This document shows positions 46,147 to 57,818 of a stretch of 64,000 bases of DNA, one piece after another; within the stretch, counting starts at the first letter, position 1, and every line of letters starts with the position of its first letter. This DNA is from Schizophyllum amplum (lineage: Eukaryota > Basidiomycota > Agaricomycetes > Agaricales > Schizophyllaceae). The stretch is taken from assembly GCA_007026445.1 (NCBI GenBank), contig VDMD01000004.1:186001-250000 (forward strand), in the 5' to 3' direction. Under the pieces are notes generated by a model. The model saw nothing but the letters and a program-made list of their open reading frames with translations, was not told the origin of the DNA and made no database searches. The translations under genes and the position numbers were made by a program.

Positions 46147-49100
46147 ATGGGATTCTGTAGACGATGCGGTGATATAGTCGTCGGGCCCCGCTGTCGCTGC
46201 GGAGGGGCGCCTGTCGGTGCGCTATCAGCCAGCCATGTTATCGTTCGCGTCTGACATCGTTTGCAGCGCCTTCCGTGCCGTGGAACCAATCAGACTCTGA
46301 TGAGAAGGTCAAAGACCGCTGGTCGCAGACGTATGTTGTGAACCGAGATCGCGAGCGTTCGCCTTCGCGACCTCTGAGCCGCGGCCCTCCTTCCAATTCT
46401 TCCATCGCTCCTCAGCCCACCGGCGACCGCGCATCTTCCACCAAGCGCTTCCCCAAACCTGCTTCAAGCACCACTTCCTCTAGTGTTATTCTCGGAGACC
46501 GGGTCTCCCGCCACATCGCCAACACCACCTCACAGCTGAACAACCGTCCCCCTTCGCCGCTCAAGCACGCGATTACTGGCCCTCCCCAGAATTTGGCATC
46601 CTCCCATCCATACATACACGCGACCCAACCCTCTCCAAGGTCTACGGCTCTGTGCTTCAACCGAAGGAGTCGCTCGCGACGCATTGCTGCGCGGTCTGCT
46701 CAGATGTCTTCCTTCCCGACTCGACCATCTACCCCGATCCATCCGCCCTCAACCCGGACGATCCGCGGTTTGTCTGTCGTGACTGCTACGTCGTGCGCGG
46801 CGGCTGTAAGGGCATGTGCCCCGCGTGCAACAAGGAGGTGCTGACCCTCAAGTCTGAGGGCGGCTTCGTGCACGCGGCGGGCGCGTACTGGCACAAGCGA
46901 TGCTTCGCATGCGAGGGCTGCGGCAAGAGCATCGGCGACAAGCCCATGGTCGATCTCCTGGGCGTCCGTGCTGTCCAGACTGTTTTGACACGTGCCTGAA
47001 GCGCGAGGGCACGCCGAAGAAGGCCAGGGAGAGCGCGCTGCCCACATCGCCCCGCGAGAAGGCCACGAACATCGGCGGGCTGAACACGGACTCGGGCCCG
47101 GGGCGCATGTCGTTCTCAAAGAGCCGAGAGAGCAGTCCCGCGCTGCAGGAGCTCGAGCAGCGGCTCGGCATCGCGACGCGGCGGGACAGCAATGCGACGC
47201 TGGAGGACCTGACGCAGCGGCTCAACATGATCGGGCGGGAGAGTCCAACGCGGTCCTCGCGCTACTCAGCTGCTGGCAGTGCAGCGGGGAGCCCGCGCAC
47301 GGCGCAGAGTCGCCTCGGTAGCCCGTCTGTCGAATCGCGCGTTGGTCTCCCAGGGCAGGCGGACAGCCCACGACGGCGATACGACCGCTTGAAGAGCATT
47401 GACTACGATGTTCTTGACCGGGCTAGCAGCCAAAGCCCAATCAGGCGGCAGCGCACGGGTAGCGGGGTCACAGAAGAGGCACTCGAGGAGATGAAGCGTC
47501 GGTTCATTAAGGGGACGACGCCACCAGCGCTTGTAGCCTCCCTCACGGGCAGTCCTTCAACGCCGCCGCGCAGTCCTATCGTGTCGCCAACGCCAGATCT
47601 CGTGTCGGACGTCTCGGATTCGGCGACTTCAGTATCGGGCATCGACACGCCGCCGCGGTCCGACTACCGCTCGTTGACCTTCGATAGAGATGATGTGTCC
47701 ATGTCCAAGCTATACGGGACGGGCTTCGTGTCGCGATACAACCGGGACCAGTACATTGACCCCCTCGACGATGTCATCGTAGAGGAGACGCGGAGCCAAC
47801 TCAACACGCCGAACAGGACCCAGCAACGAAACGCAGCTGCGTCGCCACGAAATTCGATCACCTCACCGCGCAGCTCCATCACTTCGCCACGCAACTCGTT
47901 CACCTCGCCGCGTAGCTCTGTTGCATCCCCGCCGCTGAGCTCTATCGCGTCCCCGCCGCTGCATGGCGCGTCGACCCCGCCGCTTCGCATCCGCAAGTCT
48001 TCGGAGAACAAGCTCAGGACGAGTCTCTCGCAGAGCTCTCTGCGGTCGTCGTACTGCAGGACCCCGCGTATGTCGTCCTCGCCGAGGAGGAGGAGAAGGC
48101 TGCTCCGCAGTTATACTCTCCTCCGCACGAAGACCCGATTTCCTCTTCACAGCCCGCCCGGACGCCCTCTCCGCCGCTCGCGAAGACACCACGGCTGTCT
48201 TCATCATCTCCAGAGGACAAGACACTTGGCGCCAGCTCGACCTGCGATCGCTGCCACGGGTCACTGTTTGGCATTCGGGAGGGCGGCAAATTCGTCACCG
48301 TGCCCTCGGACGATCCAGTCCGCCCGTCGCATACTTACCATCCGAAGTGCTTTTTATGCAGTGTCTGCGACGAGCCTTTCACCGACGGTGGAGGCGGGCA
48401 AGCGACGTTTGTGAAGGGCAAGGACGGGCCTTGTCATGTCGAGGTAAAAGCGATACCATCAAGGCGGCAGTTCATTTGCTGACGGCGTCCTGTAGTGCTC
48501 TCCACCCGAGAAGATCCACATCCGCACGATTCATCCCGAGCCGCTCAACCGAGATATCTTCTCGCACCGCGCCTCGCACTCGACGCCGCCGCCATCCCTG
48601 CAGAAGGTCAAGTCCACGCCGCCCGCGTCCTCGAGCCGGTACGACAGCCAGCCGCGCACGGCGCCGTCGACGCAGACGTCCTTCCCCCGGTTCGGCGGCT
48701 CCATCTCGTGCCCGGGGTGCCACAAAAACGTGTCCCCAATGGAGCGCGGCGTGGTGGCGGGCCCGCAGAACACGAAGTGGCACGGGGCGTGCTTGGTTGC
48801 GGGGGCAAGAAGGAGGCAGCCAAGGGCTGGATGGCGCGCGGGCGGGACGAGCGAAAGAAGGGCGAGCCAGGCTGCGGCAAGAAGCTCGACAGCGCCGCGA
48901 AGGTCGACGCGAATGGCGGTGTCTGGTGTAGGGAGTGTTCGGTGCGTGTGCTGCATCTTCGCTACCACCCGCCTTATGCTGACGCGCGTTGCAGCTCCTC
49001 CTGAGCGCGTCCCTCCGCTCCCCACAGTCCTCGCCGACGCGTTCGTCGCCGGTCATCCCGCTCCCCTCGGGATTAGGGTCGAGCCCGTTTCCCAAGGTGG

Positions 49101-49381
49101 CGGCACAGACGACGGGGACGACGACAATCGCGCGCCAGTTCACGGGGATGGGGGGCGGGGACCCGCTTGTGCGGCAGCACACCGGGGGCAGCGGCCTGCC
49201 GCCGACGCGCAGCATCAGCCCGACGAAGCAGCTGCGGAGCGTGAGCCCGTCGAAGCCGGCCATCGGGTTGCGACCGCGGCCGAAGAGCGCGCTGGGGATG
49301 CGGCACAGCAAGAGCGTTGACGAGGGGCGGGGGATGTTTTTGGTGCGGCAGCTCACGGGGACGTCTGCCGCTGGTGCGTGA
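46147..49381 (+). CDS. LIM-domain protein with N-terminal zinc-ribbon-like motif, frame-broken
   Basis: LIM proteins are zinc-finger adaptors of the actin cortex or signalling. Order: CRRCGDIVVGPRCRCGG at the N-terminus (Cys-pair motif); disordered Ser/Pro region; LIM 1 (CAVCSDVF, CRDCYV, CPACNKEV, CFACEGCGKSI, CCPDCFDTC; 46670-47000); a long Ser/Pro spacer with heptad repeats (47842-47970); LIM 2 (CDRCHGSLFG, HPKCFLCSVCDEPF; 48240-48400); LIM 3 (CPGCHKNVSP, GACLVCGGKKE, GVWCRECS; 48700-48960); disordered tail. The first intron is 46217-46266. Four positions each appear one base short: 46603-05, 46960-62, 48017-18, 48797-98. All are in or beside homopolymers, and restoring them gives continuous LIM domains. 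No GAP or kinase domain, so a paxillin-like adaptor is the closest guess. Confidence 0.82.
47842..47970 (+). repeat. Degenerate 21-nt coding repeat (SPRxSxT heptads)
   Basis: Four 21-nt units encode SPRNSIT, SPRSSIT, SPRNSFT and SPRSSVA, followed by two related SPPL units. They lie in the disordered linker of the LIM protein and offer repeated Ser-Pro phosphorylation-type sites. Confidence 0.85.
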
Positions 49382-49989
49382 GGGGTGAATGTATATTACT
49401 TTCTACTGGCCTGGCATGGTATCTATGGATACGACATTCTAGATGTAACGTTTATGCAGCTGTCGAGCTTGTCCGTACATATGTTGCTGATATGTCCTAT
49501 GGCAATTTTGCTTGTCTGTTTCTTTACATGACCCCACGTGCAGTTCAACATACACGTGCGGGCGGGCCTGAGACCCGAAGGGACGGGCGCCGGATGAATC
49601 CAGAATCCATTGTATGGTTGTTACGGAGACGGTTGATTCTGAATGGGATTGGGAATGATGCTGGTCGCTGCGACGCGTGACTGCGACTGCTCTTTCAAGT
49701 TTCTTTCACACCGCTGACGGTGGTCTGCGCTGCGGGCACCTCCCTGGGATCCTTCGCTCGTTCTCCCTCGGCTGGCTTCCCCGTCCGCCCTTCGTTCCCG
49801 GGACAGTTCTGCTTGGTGCTGGTCGCAAAGTTAGACTGACTGCCTTACGACCGCCGCCTGGACCGCGCCCCCCTTCCCCCCTTCTTTGCACATAACTTGC
49901 TCTTCAGCGCTGGCTTTATCGCATTCGTTCGCTCCTTTCCTTCGGTTCTTCCCATTCTATCCGCTGTTGCGCTGCAGCCCCCCTTTGCT
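49382..49989. other. Intergenic before the 7-TM/long-tail gene
   Basis: About 610 bases containing the LIM 3' UTR and the next promoter. The final 250 bases before the ATG are CT-rich on the plus strand, which fits a 5' leader. No gene seen. Confidence 0.5.
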
Positions 49990-52900
49990 ATGTTCGACAT
50001 TCTGTCGCAAATATTCGTTTCCAGAGCTACTGCTATATCCATTTCGACTCACAGATTCAGTCTCAGCGACGATGCAGCGGTGCGTGACGGAGATTCTTGC
50101 CTGTGCGCTGTAACTGACATATCCCTAGATCGAGACCATCCTGACAGAGATCCCCTTATTCGGTGTCGGGCTCATGGGATTCGGAGTGTTCACCTTCTTC
50201 CTTATTCAGAAGCAGTTCAATCTGTGCGTTGCCCCCAATCGCAGATGCACATACGCTAACCAGCACACACAGGTCCGCGACCTATCTCTTCCTATCCTCC
50301 GCCTTTGCCTTTGGTGCAGCCATCTTCGATCTCAGCCAGGTTCTTGAGCGCGGCGTCGATGAGATGAACGACGGGACCGGCGTCCAGTCTGTCTCCGTGT
50401 TGCTCAATACCCGCGAAGTTTTCCTTGCCATCTCCACCGGACTGCGCTTTGTCTTCATGTGGGAGTTCGTCTCGACACGGCCCCGCTGGGATCCCGTACC
50501 CAGACCCCACAACAGTCTCCAAGCGCTCATCAATCAGCCGCTTGACATGCTGCACAGCGCAAGCTGGGATCGCTGGGGATTGACCGGCTACGTCCTCAAG
50601 TGGAGCACCCTGGGCATGAGCATCGCGATCCCCGTCCTACAGATCGTGTGGCGCATCACCGCAGAGGATGCCAACGCTGTATACGTCTCTGATGGTACTC
50701 TGGAAATCACCGCGGCGTCCATCTTCATTCTCAAGTTGCTGCTCAACACCGCGTTCGCGCCGCCCAGCAAGACGGGTAGCGCGTTCATGTGGTATCTGGT
50801 TCCCCTCAGTGTCTTCTTTCTCTTCATGGCCATCGGCGTCATGAACCTGATCTATTGTGAGCTCCAACGGGCTATGCACACGCTATCTACTGACCACGAT
50901 GCAGTTGCGTTCACAGAGACCTTGCTCGGTCGGTTCTTGGTTGCCATCGGCATGTATACGCTGATCCTTTATATCCTGGTCTTCGTCTTCTATGACTGCT
51001 CCCCGCGCAGCCGCCCGGGGTCCGTCGCGTCATCGCGTCGCAGCAACAGGGACACCGAACTCTGGGGATCCTCCTCCGAGAAGACCCCGAACCCGGTTGT
51101 AAGGCAGCCTTCTGTCATCCCCTACATTCCCCCTCCGGCGCCGCCGCGACCATCTCGCAACTCGGCAGTGTCTCGCCTCGCGTCTTGGATATCACCTCGA
51201 CGCCCGTCACGGCCGCAAAGCCTGTACTCTCACAACTCGACATCCGCGTTGCGCCATTTCGAGATGGACCCGGAGCGCGATGGTTCTCCATCTACAGCCA
51301 GCGAGTCGAAGCTCTCTGACACGGTCGAGGTACTTAGCCCCCGTGTGTCGGAATTGAAGCGCGACGGACAAGGACAATGGGGTGGATCGCAGTACACGAG
51401 CGGGAGCGCCGCCCCGTCTCCATCAACAGCGGACAGTCACGGACGCATGCCGACCGGCCCCGAGGCTTCGGGCGTCGTCGTCTTCCCCGCTATATCGGAG
51501 AAGGGATCCAGCGAGGAGAACGTGCGCAGCAGCCCAGAGCAGAGCCGCTCGAGCCCCGACTCGTCGAGCAGGATGGCGCGCCCAGGAACCGAGATTTCGT
51601 TGGGATCATATTACACTCCCTACACGAACTCTGCCGCGCCGTCGTCCTTCCTGATGCCACAGATGCCGGCAGCGCGACCTAGGACGCCGGATTCGCCGAT
51701 ATACGGGCTGGAGGGCCTCATCGACCCCAGGGACAGGCGCGTCATTCCGTTTACGCCGCAGACCGTCGCCAGTAGCACAGCGGAGCCGATGGCCTCGAGG
51801 GACTTCCGCGGCATGCCGTCGCCCGATTTTTCTCTGCAGTCGTCCTCCCAGCGGGGAAGCGGCACGTCCATCGACGAGCTCCTGCGTCAGCAGAGCGAGC
51901 TCGACAAGAGCATCGCAGCGCTCAGGCTGTTCTCGCCTCGCTCATCTGCCGCAACGATGTCGCGGTACACGCCGCCGGAGAGCGGGACGGTAGACCCCAT
52001 GCCTAGCGTACCGCCAAGCGAGCGGGCGTCGACGGTTGTCAAGATCACGCCGTCGCGCGGGACGAGCTCGAGCGAGATGAGCGGGAAGATGACCGCGGCG
52101 TCCGGGCAGTCGGAATTCTCGCTGAGCGTCTTCCCCGCCCCGCCTGCATCCGCGGCCGTGTCACCGATGCCTGGCGGCCTGTCGCCTTTCCCGGGCGGCG
52201 TGTCGCCGGCACCTGGTAGCGTCTCGCCGGCGCGCAGCAACATGTCTCCTGCGCCCTGGGCTGCGTCGCCTATGTACGACGGCGTGTCGCCGACTCGCGG
52301 GCGTACGGAGGACTTCCCACAAAGCGTCACACTGCAGCCGCCTAAGCCGGGCGAGAGCGCCCTGTCGAGCCCCGCGACACCGTCTTCGCGCGGCGGGCGC
52401 ATACAGAGCAGCGGGACGCAGTACGACGTGACGTCGTTTATTGTGCCGCGTTCCTTCGAGGCGTCGGGGCATTTAGCGGGGCTTGCGAGCCCCATGACGC
52501 TGCAGCCACTGCCCAACACCCCGATTACTCCGCAACAGCTACCAGCCAGTCCAGTGACCCCGCAACGGCTACCGAACAGCCCGTTGACGCCGCTGCCGAC
52601 GCCAGGGAGAATGCGTTCGGAGGTAACACAGTATGATGTGACTTCGTTCATCGGAGGTGAGTACGGTCGCATTGTCATGGTTCACGAAAGCTGAATCCTC
52701 TGCGATAGACCTTACGTCGCCAGAGAAGGGCGCAACTGCTAGCTCGTTCCGGAAAACCGGTCAGCGTGCCATCACACCACCGTTCCCTGTCTCCGTAGGA
52801 GGATCACGGCCGAGCACGTCGGAGGGGAAGATGTAGTGCTGACCGAGTCGCCACTACCCATCGATCAAACACCGTCAGAGGAGCGCCCTCAATCGCCTTC

Positions 52901-53339
52901 AGACGATCGCTCATCTGAGGCAGAGGCGTCTTCCTCTGGAGTGACGCCCTCGCCCGTCGCGCCTGTGCTCCGACCTCTGCGTTTGACCTCTGGTGGGCCT
53001 CCAGTGACGCATGCAGCGCCCACCGAGCCGCGCCCTTCCCGGCACGTCCGTATATCATCTGTCACGAAGGACGTCCCACCACTGAGACCGCTGCTGCTCG
53101 GTACGGGTCCTGGTCTCCCACCACGCTCCGCCATCAAGCCGACGTTACACAACCGCTCGAACAGCTACGGGATGCCGCCCGGCCCGCGGCGACAAGGGTC
53201 CAACACTTCGCTGCGCCCGGCGAAGGCCCTCGTCATCAGCATCCCGCGTCCTCTCCCCCAGGATGGGGAGCTTGAGGACGACTCGGGTGCATACGAGCGG
53301 CCGAGGGCTGCACCACCTGTCTTTTCCCAGGAGGATTGA
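49990..53339 (+). CDS. Seven-TM protein with very long Ser/Pro-rich cytoplasmic-type tail
   Basis: Exon 1 encodes about 30 residues (MFDILSQIFVS to SDDAA); two introns lead into a membrane region of seven hydrophobic helices. These are GVGLMGFGVFTFFLI, TYLFLSSAFAFGAAIF, FLAISTGLRFVFMW, STLGMSIAIPVLQIVW, ASIFILKLLLNTAF, WYLVPLSVFFLFMAIGVM and FLVAIGMYTLILYILVFVF. A tail of some 700 residues, rich in Ser/Pro and probably disordered, begins near 51000. Inside it are six SPxxxxx heptads (52161-52286) and a TQYDVTSFI motif occurring twice. An intron near 52655 and one missing base in the G4 run 52824-52827 connect the last segment (DVVLTESPLPIDQ to PPVFSQED). No conserved receptor signature recognised; a receptor or cortical scaffold is a guess. 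Confidence 0.72.
52161..52286 (+). repeat. Six degenerate 21-nt coding repeats (SPxPGxV heptads)
   Basis: Units SPMPGGL, SPFPGGV, SPAPGSV, SPARSNM, SPAPWAA and SPMYDGV lie head to tail in the tail of the 7-TM protein. Being 21 nt, they can expand or shrink without shifting the frame. Confidence 0.85.
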
Positions 53340-53729
53340 CATTTACGAGTAGTACCTGTGTATTAGTATCGTCTTTGCTTCGCACGACCATGATGTATAT
53401 AGTTGCAAGCCTTTGGGTACTTATTGCTGCGATCCGTAGCGCCTTTCGTCTTCTACACTACTGTACTTTCACACCTCATGCAACTTGTCTTCGCAACTGC
53501 ACCAAGTCTGAGCGCTGAGCAGCTAAGATGCACAGAAAACTGAGTCTTCGAAGCAGGGAAACGGTTTGCCCGACAAACGCGACCTGTAGTCAATCTTGCA
53601 GGGCGAGACTAATGATTATCGCAGTAAACGTCTGAACGTGAGTTCGATGCAGTGATTAATACATAGGGTATGCTCAGTACAGTCCGATATAGTGTCCAGT
53701 TGCAAGGTCCTACAGTCCTAGTCCCGGCT
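53340..53729. other. Convergent 3' intergenic region
   Basis: 390 bases between the 7-TM gene and the phosphatase-like gene, both ending here. Only 3' UTR sequence expected; nothing else seen. Confidence 0.55.
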
Positions 53730-55118
53730 TCAAGAGGAATAAATACTCAACACGTCCGTCGAGTTATCGTACTCAACACCACACTCGTCCGAGAAGCGGC
53801 CATATAATTGACCCCTGCCAGCCACCCAACTCTCGAAAGTCTCCCGCGCGCAGCTTTCGCCCGGTCCGTCGTCGCACCCCTGCAGCGGCTGCGGACTGTC
53901 GTTGACCAGGACACGGTAATATTCGGCACTGTCATTCTCGAAGCCGAAGCTACTGCAGCTCATCTTCTCGATGGCGATGTTGGTGAGGAAGGTCAGCATA
54001 TGACTGCTGCGCCAAGCGCGGCGATGGTTCGCGCGGTCGGTGGGCATGGTCGCGTTCTGGTCGTTGTTGCCGGCGAACTCCGTGTTGTTGAAAAGACCGA
54101 GAGCGACAAGGACGGTGGGTGGCAGCTCGCGGTGCGTGAAGGAGACGAACAATTTCTGCGCGTCGTCGTCGCCGTCGCCCACGGACATCAACGAGCTCGC
54201 AGTTGCGTTGACCCATGGGAAGCCAATGACGGGGCTTATCTGGTTGCCGTAGCCCGTGTTGTGGAAGTACATGAGATCGTTGGCGTACTCGAAATCGAGC
54301 CACTCGTTCGGCGTGAAGAGGTCGAGGTTGCAGAAGGGTGACTCGCCGCGGATGACGCTCTCGTAACCACAGAGCTGCTGCATGCCATAGACGTCGTCGG
54401 AGGTCCAGTTGAAGCCGGGCGCGGCGGCCTGCAGACGCGCCAGGATGGGCTTGGTGTAGCGCTCTTTCCAGGCGGCCGACTGCTCAGAACCGCGGCTCGA
54501 GCTGTACGCAGAGCAACCCTTGTAGGGCGTAAGCGAGTCGGCGCCCTCCTCCTCTCCCTCGCTAACCTGCACCAGCTCGGTCTGGTTGGAATAGCGGTCG
54601 TGGCCGTTGATAAAGCTCTGCGCGCTCTTGACGGTGCGTTCGGCCGTGCTGCTCCACACCTTTTTTGGAGAGCCGAAGCTGGGATACCGCCGCGCAAGCT
54701 CGACGCCGAGGCTCATGCTTTCGAGCGCGCCGATCTTTGTGAGCTGCTCCAGGTCCGCGTCCTCCACGGGGCTCTTCCAGCTCCGCAGAAAATCGAGAGG
54801 CGCCGCTGTGCCGGCGGTCGCAGCCCAGTCAATGTCGGTCGTGTTCTCCAGCTTGTCGACGAATGGCTCGACGTACGACTCATAGTCAAAGTCGTTGGCG
54901 TATATAGCTGCGTGTCGTACGAGGTACGCCGCTGCCGTCACGTTGCAGCCTTGCGGCGGACGTGGCGTGAGCCCTGGGTCCTGAGCGGAGAAGTAGGGCG
55001 CGATGCCAGACATGTGCTTGAGCGGGTTGAACGTGTAGCTGCTGGGACTGTACAGGATGTTCTGGGCCGCGGCGGACGCCATCGCGGGAAGGGTGGCGAG
55101 GGGGAGGAGGCCTTTCAT
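53730..55118 (-). CDS. Secreted histidine acid phosphatase-like protein
   Basis: Intronless, 462 residues, with a signal peptide (MKGLLPLATLPAMASAAA). Histidine-phosphatase fold: the catalytic-His segment reads LVRHAAIYAND (classical phytases have RHGxRxP), and the later proton-donor motif reads FTHRELPP instead of HD. Both changes keep the nucleophile RH but alter phosphate-binding and acid/base positions. Supporting blocks: VWSSTAERTVKSAQSFING, LCGYESVIRGESPFCNLD, WLDFEYANDLMYFHNTGYG. Many Asn-X-Ser/Thr sequons and paired Cys residues fit secretion. Likely an extracellular phosphomonoesterase; substrate unknown. A TATA-like element lies about 75 bases upstream. Confidence 0.88.
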   Translation of the reverse strand: MKGLLPLATLPAMASAAAQNILYSPSSYTFNPLKHMSGIAPYFSAQDPGLTPRPPQGCNVTAAAYLVRHAAIYANDFDYESYVEPFVDKLENTTDIDWAATAGTAAPLDFLRSWKSPVEDADLEQLTKIGALESMSLGVELARRYPSFGSPKKVWSSTAERTVKSAQSFINGHDRYSNQTELVQVSEGEEEGADSLTPYKGCSAYSSSRGSEQSAAWKERYTKPILARLQAAAPGFNWTSDDVYGMQQLCGYESVIRGESPFCNLDLFTPNEWLDFEYANDLMYFHNTGYGNQISPVIGFPWVNATASSLMSVGDGDDDAQKLFVSFTHRELPPTVLVALGLFNNTEFAGNNDQNATMPTDRANHRRAWRSSHMLTFLTNIAIEKMSCSSFGFENDSAEYYRVLVNDSPQPLQGCDDGPGESCARETFESWVAGRGQLYGRFSDECGVEYDNSTDVLSIYSS

Positions 55119-55666
55119 GGTGCAGGGAGCTCAGGGGGTGAGGGCGACTGTGTATTCTCCCAAGCGCAGAGAAGGGACGCGCACCTCCTTATAAACAACA
55201 TGATCATCCCAGGCCAAAGACGCATGCAAGTACGTCATATGCAGGCGCATATACGCCGGCCGCCTTGACGATGGTGGTCGGTGGAGGAATCTATTGATGA
55301 CGAGCGTCAGCTAGCTCATACTCTCCGCCTCCATGCTAGGCCTCGACGCCCTCGCAACCAAGTTGAATGTGCATGAAGGTCGGAAACAAGAAGCCCGTTG
55401 TTGACGGCTATGTGTCGCGCGACAGTGGTGGTCCGAAGTCCCAATGCGTGCGGCGGCGGTCATCGTCTGCACGCAGGAGTCAAGGAGGTTGGAAGGAGTC
55501 TTGCAGGAACATTCACATGGAGTGAAACTCATAACATATCCGTCAACAATAGTTCCTAATAGTGGGTAAAGTACATCATATATATACAGATCGAATCCAA
55601 ACAGGCTTGATCATGATGTCCGAATCACGAGCAAGAGCACCTGCACCGCGCCGCAAGTAAAATAAC
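55119..55666. other. Intergenic: phosphatase upstream / J-protein 3' region
   Basis: About 550 bases holding the phosphatase promoter and the 3' UTR of the J-protein gene, both on the minus strand. No further gene seen. Confidence 0.5.
55189..55196 (-). promoter_or_regulatory. TATA box of the phosphatase-like gene
   Basis: The minus strand reads GTTTATAAGG at about 71-78 bases upstream of the ATG, a good TATA match at the expected distance. Confidence 0.5.
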
Positions 55667-56405
55667 CTAGATGGAGCCCAGGACCTTCATCGCAAGAGCT
55701 CGCAAGATGTCCGCTTTCTGCTGACCACCCAGTTGGCTGAACACGGCAGCTACGCTCTTGCCCTTCGCGTCGCGAATGGCACCCAAGCGGTTGCCCGCGA
55801 CCGCACCAATACCCATGCCGGGTAGGTTGGCGACAATGAAGCCAATGCCACCGCCGCAGACCGTACCAACGTAGCTCCACCAGGGTACCCTCTTCTGGAT
55901 CTCCGGGCGAAGGAGCTATTGGGATGCATAAGGATGGCGAACTGCAGCACAATCGGTTACACGTACATCGTCAAACACGTCCGCAAAAGTCCCCTCCGCA
56001 TCCGGCCGTTCTGACTCTGGCGCGTTCCGCTCAGCACCACCGCCGAACATGTTCGCAAACTGGGCGAAAAAGTTGCTCGACGAAGAGGGATCCTCCGTCT
56101 TCTCGTTGTAGGAGCGAGAGGCGTAGAGCGCGTCATACTCCTTGCGACGGGATGAATCTGATAGGACGTAGTATGCGTCTGCAACGGCTTGGAAGCGCTC
56201 CGTCGCCTTCCGGCGCTCGGTGTCTGTGGCATTCGCCAGACGATCTGGATGGGTCCTGAACAGAAGGAGGTCAATTTCGCGGAGAACAACGAAAAACGCA
56301 TGCGACGCACTTCAGGGACTCTCTCTTGTACGCCTGTCGGACTTCGTCGGCAGTCGCAGCCCTCTCAACGTTGAGGATTCTGTAGTAATCAGGGAAAGAG
56401 GACAT
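55667..56405 (-). CDS. J-domain (DnaJ/Hsp40) protein
   Basis: Class C-type J-protein, an Hsp70 co-chaperone. The J domain runs from the N-terminus: PDYYRILNVERAATADEVRQ, an intron, then the catalytic HPD in KTHPDRLAN and the helix IV region AVADAYYVLSDSSRRKEYD. After a Ser-rich linker and FFAQFANMFGGG comes a C-terminal segment with a hydrophobic, Gly-rich stretch (VGTVCGGGIGFIVANLPGMG). This stretch could insert in or lie on a membrane. It ends AMKVLGSI. No zinc-finger or CTD is present. ATG at 56403-56405 is directly followed by the domain. About 200 residues; the specific Hsp70 partner cannot be inferred. Confidence 0.9.
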
Positions 56406-57818
56406 GGCAGTTCAGAAGAAGAGAGATATGCAGTCCGGAAGGGGAGACGGCAAGGAGCCTGACTGGGTGGCGCGCAATGACGAAATGACAGCGTGACGTC
56501 ATGCTACGTGGACTCGGACGGTCGGACCGCATTCCGAGATCACACCCGTGGGAATCAACAAACGCCCCATCAGCCGCGTCGTTGAACTTCGACGGTCACG
56601 GTTCTGCAACGGCGGTTGCGCCTACTAGTTGCGCCCGCCACGAAAAAACGGGTAACAAGCTGAAGACAAGCTCCCATACTCGATCTGTCGTCTTTGACGG
56701 CGCACGAACACTCATTAGCATCGCGTCCCTGACCACTGCCGTCAGTTGGCCGTCCGCGTCAGATACGAACTTGCCAGATACAAAGTCGTAGGGTAACCGA
56801 CATCTCAAACTTCTTTTCCGGCCCTCGTCCATACTAATATCCAATATCATTGTCAAGAGTACCTTATTAAGCTCACTGCGCCGAACGCCGAATCGGGACT
56901 CAGTATCAGTTACGTCTTCCTCATCGCCTTCCGGCCTCTCGCGACTCTGTGAATGACTTCTCCCGACATTGACAGTTGGCGAGCCGCATGCCAGCTTCTA
57001 TCCGTCCACGACGGCTTCCCCTAATGAGGGAGTGACTATTGTATGGCGGGGGATGCCAGAGTAGGACGATCCTTTGAGGGTCCCTTCGAAGGCAGGTTAA
57101 GCCTCAGGATCATCACGCTAACGGATTTTGCGATACATATAGATAACGGCTGTACAACGATACGCACTGTATCTTGGCCGTCCGGCCTCAAGACAAGTTA
57201 ATGGCACGCCGATGCTCATACAAGCCATATCCAGTGGACTCCAAAAGCTCCACGGCAGTGGGTACTGCCCGATCAGGGAATCCTCGTCAAGTAAGTTGGG
57301 GTATGAAAACAGCACGACTATGGTTGTCTTCGATGGGCTGTGGATTGTGCGCAGTGGGCGAATGAGCGATGACCTGCTTTTGTCATCAGACAAATTTCGA
57401 GGCACATTGCGTTTCCGGCGAGTTCTTTCAACGTCCTTCTTCAGAGTCCCTTCCATGTTCTTCTCACATCCCACTCCCCGTCTGAGTCTCGTGGACCTCT
57501 TATCAGATTGGGCGCTTACCAGTGTAATAGGGTCCCAGCGTGCTTAGCGGCCGGCGCGCTTCACTGCTGTGGATAAAACAGTGCATCCGAAGTCATCGCC
57601 CGTCCTCATTGGAGGGATCCCCTCCGATGTGTATAGCTATCACGGCCTATCGTCTCTTCCAGCAGCATCGGTCCAATGCAGATCTCCGTGAAAGCACCGT
57701 ATAAGTACGTGTGCCGCGCTATGTTGGTACCGTCTTGATCTTGAGGAGATCCGAGAACGCTGTTGCGTTGCTCCCTCAACCGAGTGCAGGCATCTCCGGG
57801 TTTCCCTTCGTTGTGGGC
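56406..57818. other. 1.4-kb gene-poor gap
   Basis: About 1.4 kb with only short open frames (longest about 118 codons, minus, 57118-57474) that lack domains and splice support. It should include the divergent promoters of the J-protein and 7-TM genes. No repeat or tRNA noticed. Confidence 0.5.

Noticed and set aside
57118..57547. Overlapping plus and minus frames of 110-118 codons in the gene-poor gap
   Set aside because: Neither has a domain, preferred codon use or plausible introns.
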